From contig NZ_FQWO01000010.1 of NCBI RefSeq assembly GCF_900129705.1, forward strand, positions 62,001 to 126,000: DNA of 64,000 nucleotides. The letters run 5' to 3'. Of the stretch, positions 61,323 to 64,000 are shown one piece after another. The notes below the pieces were generated by a model, which worked only from the letters and a program-made list of their open reading frames with translations, had not been told where the DNA came from and searched no databases. The stretch is from Flavobacterium granuli (GTDB taxonomy: Bacteria; Bacteroidota; Bacteroidia; Flavobacteriales; Flavobacteriaceae). The position numbers were made by a program, and so were the translations under genes. Numbering within the stretch: position 1 is the stretch's first letter; each line of letters starts with the position of its first letter.

Positions 61323-64000
61323 TTAATCGTCATTTTCTTTAAAAAGTTTTTTCATATCGTCTTCAAGAAATTTATAAATCCAATTTCTAATTACACAGTA
61401 TTCATCAACTTTTGATGTATTAATCTTATCAACCGTTTGCACGGGATAACGAGCATAATCATTAACACATAATATTGCGTCTAGTGAAAATGTCCTTAAA
61501 CATTTAAGGCTTTCTTTTCCAAAAGCTTCTCCCGATTTACTAGTATCTTTAAAATAAATTTCAAATTTACCGGTTTGAGAGGGGCGATAACCGAAAGTTC
61601 CCCATTTAAGCACATCAGATTCTTTCATATAAAAGATATATTCATGGGGGATTGCTGTATAAAATGGGAATTCATCTTTAAAGGTTGGAAAGCAATATTC
61701 AACAAATTCTTTATAACAGATTTCTAAATGTTTAAAAAACTCTGTAATGTACAGTTTCGCTTGTGATTCACTGTATTGTACCATTCTAATTTGATTAATG
61801 TAATTCTTTCTGTTTTGTTCATAGAACTTTTTAGTTTCAATTATTGACGCGTCTGGAAGGGGCAGGTAATGTTCTTTGATTTGGTCGTAGCCTCTTTCTA
61901 ATAATATGTCTACAATTTTACTTAATTCTTCAAATGGAGGAACATCACCTGTTGTATTGTATTCCGGAATTTTACGATTTTCTTTCAATGCATTTTCGAC
62001 GATTTCATTTATAAGGTTTTGTTCCATAGGTTCATACCTATAAAATTCTGTGAGTTTGAACTTATTTATTCTGAGATTTAAGTCTTTCAAATCTATAGGA
62101 TAAATACTTTTGAATCTGGGCAGATAATATTCCTCGATGCTAAATTCATAGTCAAGTTTTTTGTAATAGTAATAAAGAATTACGGAAACTTGTTCAAGAA
62201 GGAGAGTATCGGAATTATAGACACTAATTCTTCCTTTTTCAATTGTCTTTTTTAATTGTTTGAAAATATTATTCTTGATAACTGTACTTTGGTCTTTGAC
62301 AAATAAAGAAGTATTACTTCCATAGATTGTTTCAACACCCATTTGCAATATAGTATTTGTTTCATAAGGAGCATCGAAACTCAAATCTTCGTATGCAGTT
62401 ATATCATTTGATTTTGAATCCAGAGGGAAGAGACCATAACCATCATTGTTGATGAGATCCTTTGGCATTACTATTCCAATATTACCATTTGTCTGTGGAT
62501 CAAATTTATTTTTGAATTTATTAAAATTATCCTCTAAGTATAAATTATAACCAAGAACATAACTAAGAGCTTTGTCCTTCTTGAATTTGATCAAAACGTT
62601 TAGATGAGAAGAACTAGCATTTTCGATGTAAAAATCGAGAGCACTTTTGCCTATGTGATTTTGATAGAAATCACATAAAACAGTATAAAATTCATCATTT
62701 GTTAATTTATCTAACCGATACGAATGAAAGCATATTATATAGTCACGGATTTTTGAATAATAGAATGAGATATTGTACGAGTCCTCATTGTTAGATTTGA
62801 TGAGTATATTTCTGGTAAATAAATCTTCAGGGATATTTTCATCAAGAGAAAAATTTAATTTTTCAAGTATATGATTCACATCTAAACCTTCATCTTTATA
62901 AGCTTCCAAAGAAGTATATTCATGATTAAGAATAATATTTCCAATTGCAGAAAGCGTCCTTAGGCTCGACAACAAACCAATAGTTGTTTCTTCGAGCGAT
63001 TGTTTTAAATATTTTTTTATTAGTTCTTTATCATTTATTTTTTCAGGTATCAGTTTACCGCAATAAACTTCACTAAATATTTTTAAAAAGAACCCATTTC
63101 TTAGTTCTTTTAATAACGAACTTGAGATTACTCCTTTGAAACCGAATTCATTTTGGTACAAGGGCAGAACACTGTTTAATTCTTCATCCGTAAAATCAGT
63201 TAAAAGGAATCCTGGATTATTTTCTAGACTACTGATTCTATTGTGAGATTTACTTAACTCGTCGTAAAGATGGGTTGGTTTATTCTTGATTTTCAATATT
63301 GTGTTCCAAATATTGGATTTGCAACTAATTATTATTTTGACTCTATCTGAATTTTTAGCTACTAAGGCCATTTCACTTAATTCATGAGTGATATTTTGAT
63401 TAGTACATTCGTCTATTGCATCAATAAATATTAGAACATTTTTGTTTGCATACCTACCTAATTCATCAAGTTTTTTTAGAACAATATCAGTTTCGGTTCT
63501 ACTGGAAAATGCAATATTCAGATCTTGAGAAATGCATTCTAGTGGTGAGTTGAGAATAGCGGCATTGTAAAAAAAAACAAATGTATTTTCTAACTTTTGA
63601 AGTGCCAATGAGCATATTGCATTTGTTTTGCCGACTCCTGCCGCTCCGACCAAACCAAATATAGATTCATCAGAATTTATGAAATCCTCAAATACAATTT
63701 GTAGCTCTTTACGTTGAACATAAAGTTCTTTAACAAATTTGGAAAATGGACTATCTATACTCCCGATAATCTGTCCCATTCTGTCTCGAACCTGCGATTC
63801 ACAAAAGACTTTTAAATTTTCTGGAGATAAGGAAATAAAGTTTTTGAGTGCTTCATATCTAATCCTTATTTCTTCCTCTGTAGAAAGTACGTAACCATTT
63901 TTCCAAAAAGATGATTGACCAGAGATCTTGCCTGAAAGTTCTTCTCTTGAAACTGAATCAAAAATCCTTGTTATTTTTCCATTAGTTACTATTGTAAATG
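61323..64000 (-). CDS. STAND/NACHT-type NTPase, 5' end beyond the window
   Basis: The gene is read on the minus strand and its 5' end lies past position 64000. An internal ATG at 63779 gives 818 residues, but the same frame stays open for 73 more codons to the window edge. The upstream part (FTIVTNGKITRIFDSVSRE, STEEEIRIRYEALKNF) resembles the C-terminal strand-helix of Mrr-like restriction-endonuclease domains. Then follow Walker A GAAGVGKT (45-52 counted from the internal Met) and Walker B VLIFIDAIDE. The long remainder is helical. This is the layout of Avs-like STAND defence proteins with an N-terminal effector. The effector type is inference from few residues. Confidence 0.7.
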   Translation of the reverse strand, partial: FTIVTNGKITRIFDSVSREELSGKISGQSSFWKNGYVLSTEEEIRIRYEALKNFISLSPENLKVFCESQVRDRMGQIIGSIDSPFSKFVKELYVQRKELQIVFEDFINSDESIFGLVGAAGVGKTNAICSLALQKLENTFVFFYNAAILNSPLECISQDLNIAFSSRTETDIVLKKLDELGRYANKNVLIFIDAIDECTNQNITHELSEMALVAKNSDRVKIIISCKSNIWNTILKIKNKPTHLYDELSKSHNRISSLENNPGFLLTDFTDEELNSVLPLYQNEFGFKGVISSSLLKELRNGFFLKIFSEVYCGKLIPEKINDKELIKKYLKQSLEETTIGLLSSLRTLSAIGNIILNHEYTSLEAYKDEGLDVNHILEKLNFSLDENIPEDLFTRNILIKSNNEDSYNISFYYSKIRDYIICFHSYRLDKLTNDEFYTVLCDFYQNHIGKSALDFYIENASSSHLNVLIKFKKDKALSYVLGYNLYLEDNFNKFKNKFDPQTNGNIGIVMPKDLINNDGYGLFPLDSKSNDITAYEDLSFDAPYETNTILQMGVETIYGSNTSLFVKDQSTVIKNNIFKQLKKTIEKGRISVYNSDTLLLEQVSVILYYYYKKLDYEFSIEEYYLPRFKSIYPIDLKDLNLRINKFKLTEFYRYEPMEQNLINEIVENALKENRKIPEYNTTGDVPPFEELSKIVDILLERGYDQIKEHYLPLPDASIIETKKFYEQNRKNYINQIRMVQYSESQAKLYITEFFKHLEICYKEFVEYCFPTFKDEFPFYTAIPHEYIFYMKESDVLKWGTFGYRPSQTGKFEIYFKDTSKSGEAFGKESLKCLRTFSLDAILCVNDYARYPVQTVDKINTSKVDEYCVIRNWIYKFLEDDMKKLFKENDD

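Overview
The window looks like AT-rich chromosomal DNA of a Flavobacterium-like member of the Bacteroidota. Supporting signs are a type IX secretion sorting domain, Bacteroidetes-type conjugative transposon Tra proteins, TAnnTTTG promoter elements, little Shine-Dalgarno signal and an Hc1-like histone gene. Identity is inferred from protein families only; no rRNA or complete tRNA gene was found.

Positions 1-25080 look like a mobile genomic island. It starts with a small replication/regulation module (HTH protein, winged-helix protein, DnaC-like ATPase) and a large noncoding inverted repeat. Then comes a defence block: a type I restriction-modification operon with an embedded RhuM-Fic gene (hsdR, rhuM-fic, hsdM, hsdS), a convergent WYL regulator, a small exported protein, and a five-gene operon at 12.5-21.1 kb. 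That operon encodes an ABC three-component conflict system, followed by an HD-plus-GHKL ATPase and a predicted PD-(D/E)XK nuclease. About 1 kb of pyrimidine-skewed noncoding DNA, a DUF6943-like gene, a minus-strand operon of four small genes (two membrane proteins, a DUF5675-like protein and an unknown) and a small conserved protein finish the block. It ends near a sequence resembling the 3' end of a tRNA-Ser gene followed by a strong terminator, a likely attachment site.

Positions 25.1-45 kb look like a second, integrative conjugative element. A tyrosine integrase lies next to the putative att site. It is followed by decayed gene fragments, a three-gene hipBST-type toxin-antitoxin operon with repeated operators, regulators (HTH, RteC-like, winged helix), and a minus-strand type IV secretion operon (TraE, F, G, three TraI-like proteins, TraJ, K, L, M, N) with an AraC regulator upstream. 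No relaxase or coupling protein is visible, so this may be an incomplete transfer region.

Positions 45-57.5 kb hold a TPR/AraC-type sensor-regulator, an Hc1-like gene, a noncoding stretch with short repeats and a MITE-like element, and an operon for a 2666-residue type IX-secreted protein with ten 77-residue MBG repeats plus an outer-membrane beta-barrel.

Positions 58-64 kb are again defence-like and decayed: an AbiE pair (antitoxin with a nonsense codon, toxin cut by a RAYT-type element with 50-bp perfect inverted repeats), a broken gene fragment, a DUF2971 gene, and the 3' part of a large STAND NTPase gene whose reading frame runs off the window edge and seems to carry a nuclease-like N-terminal domain.
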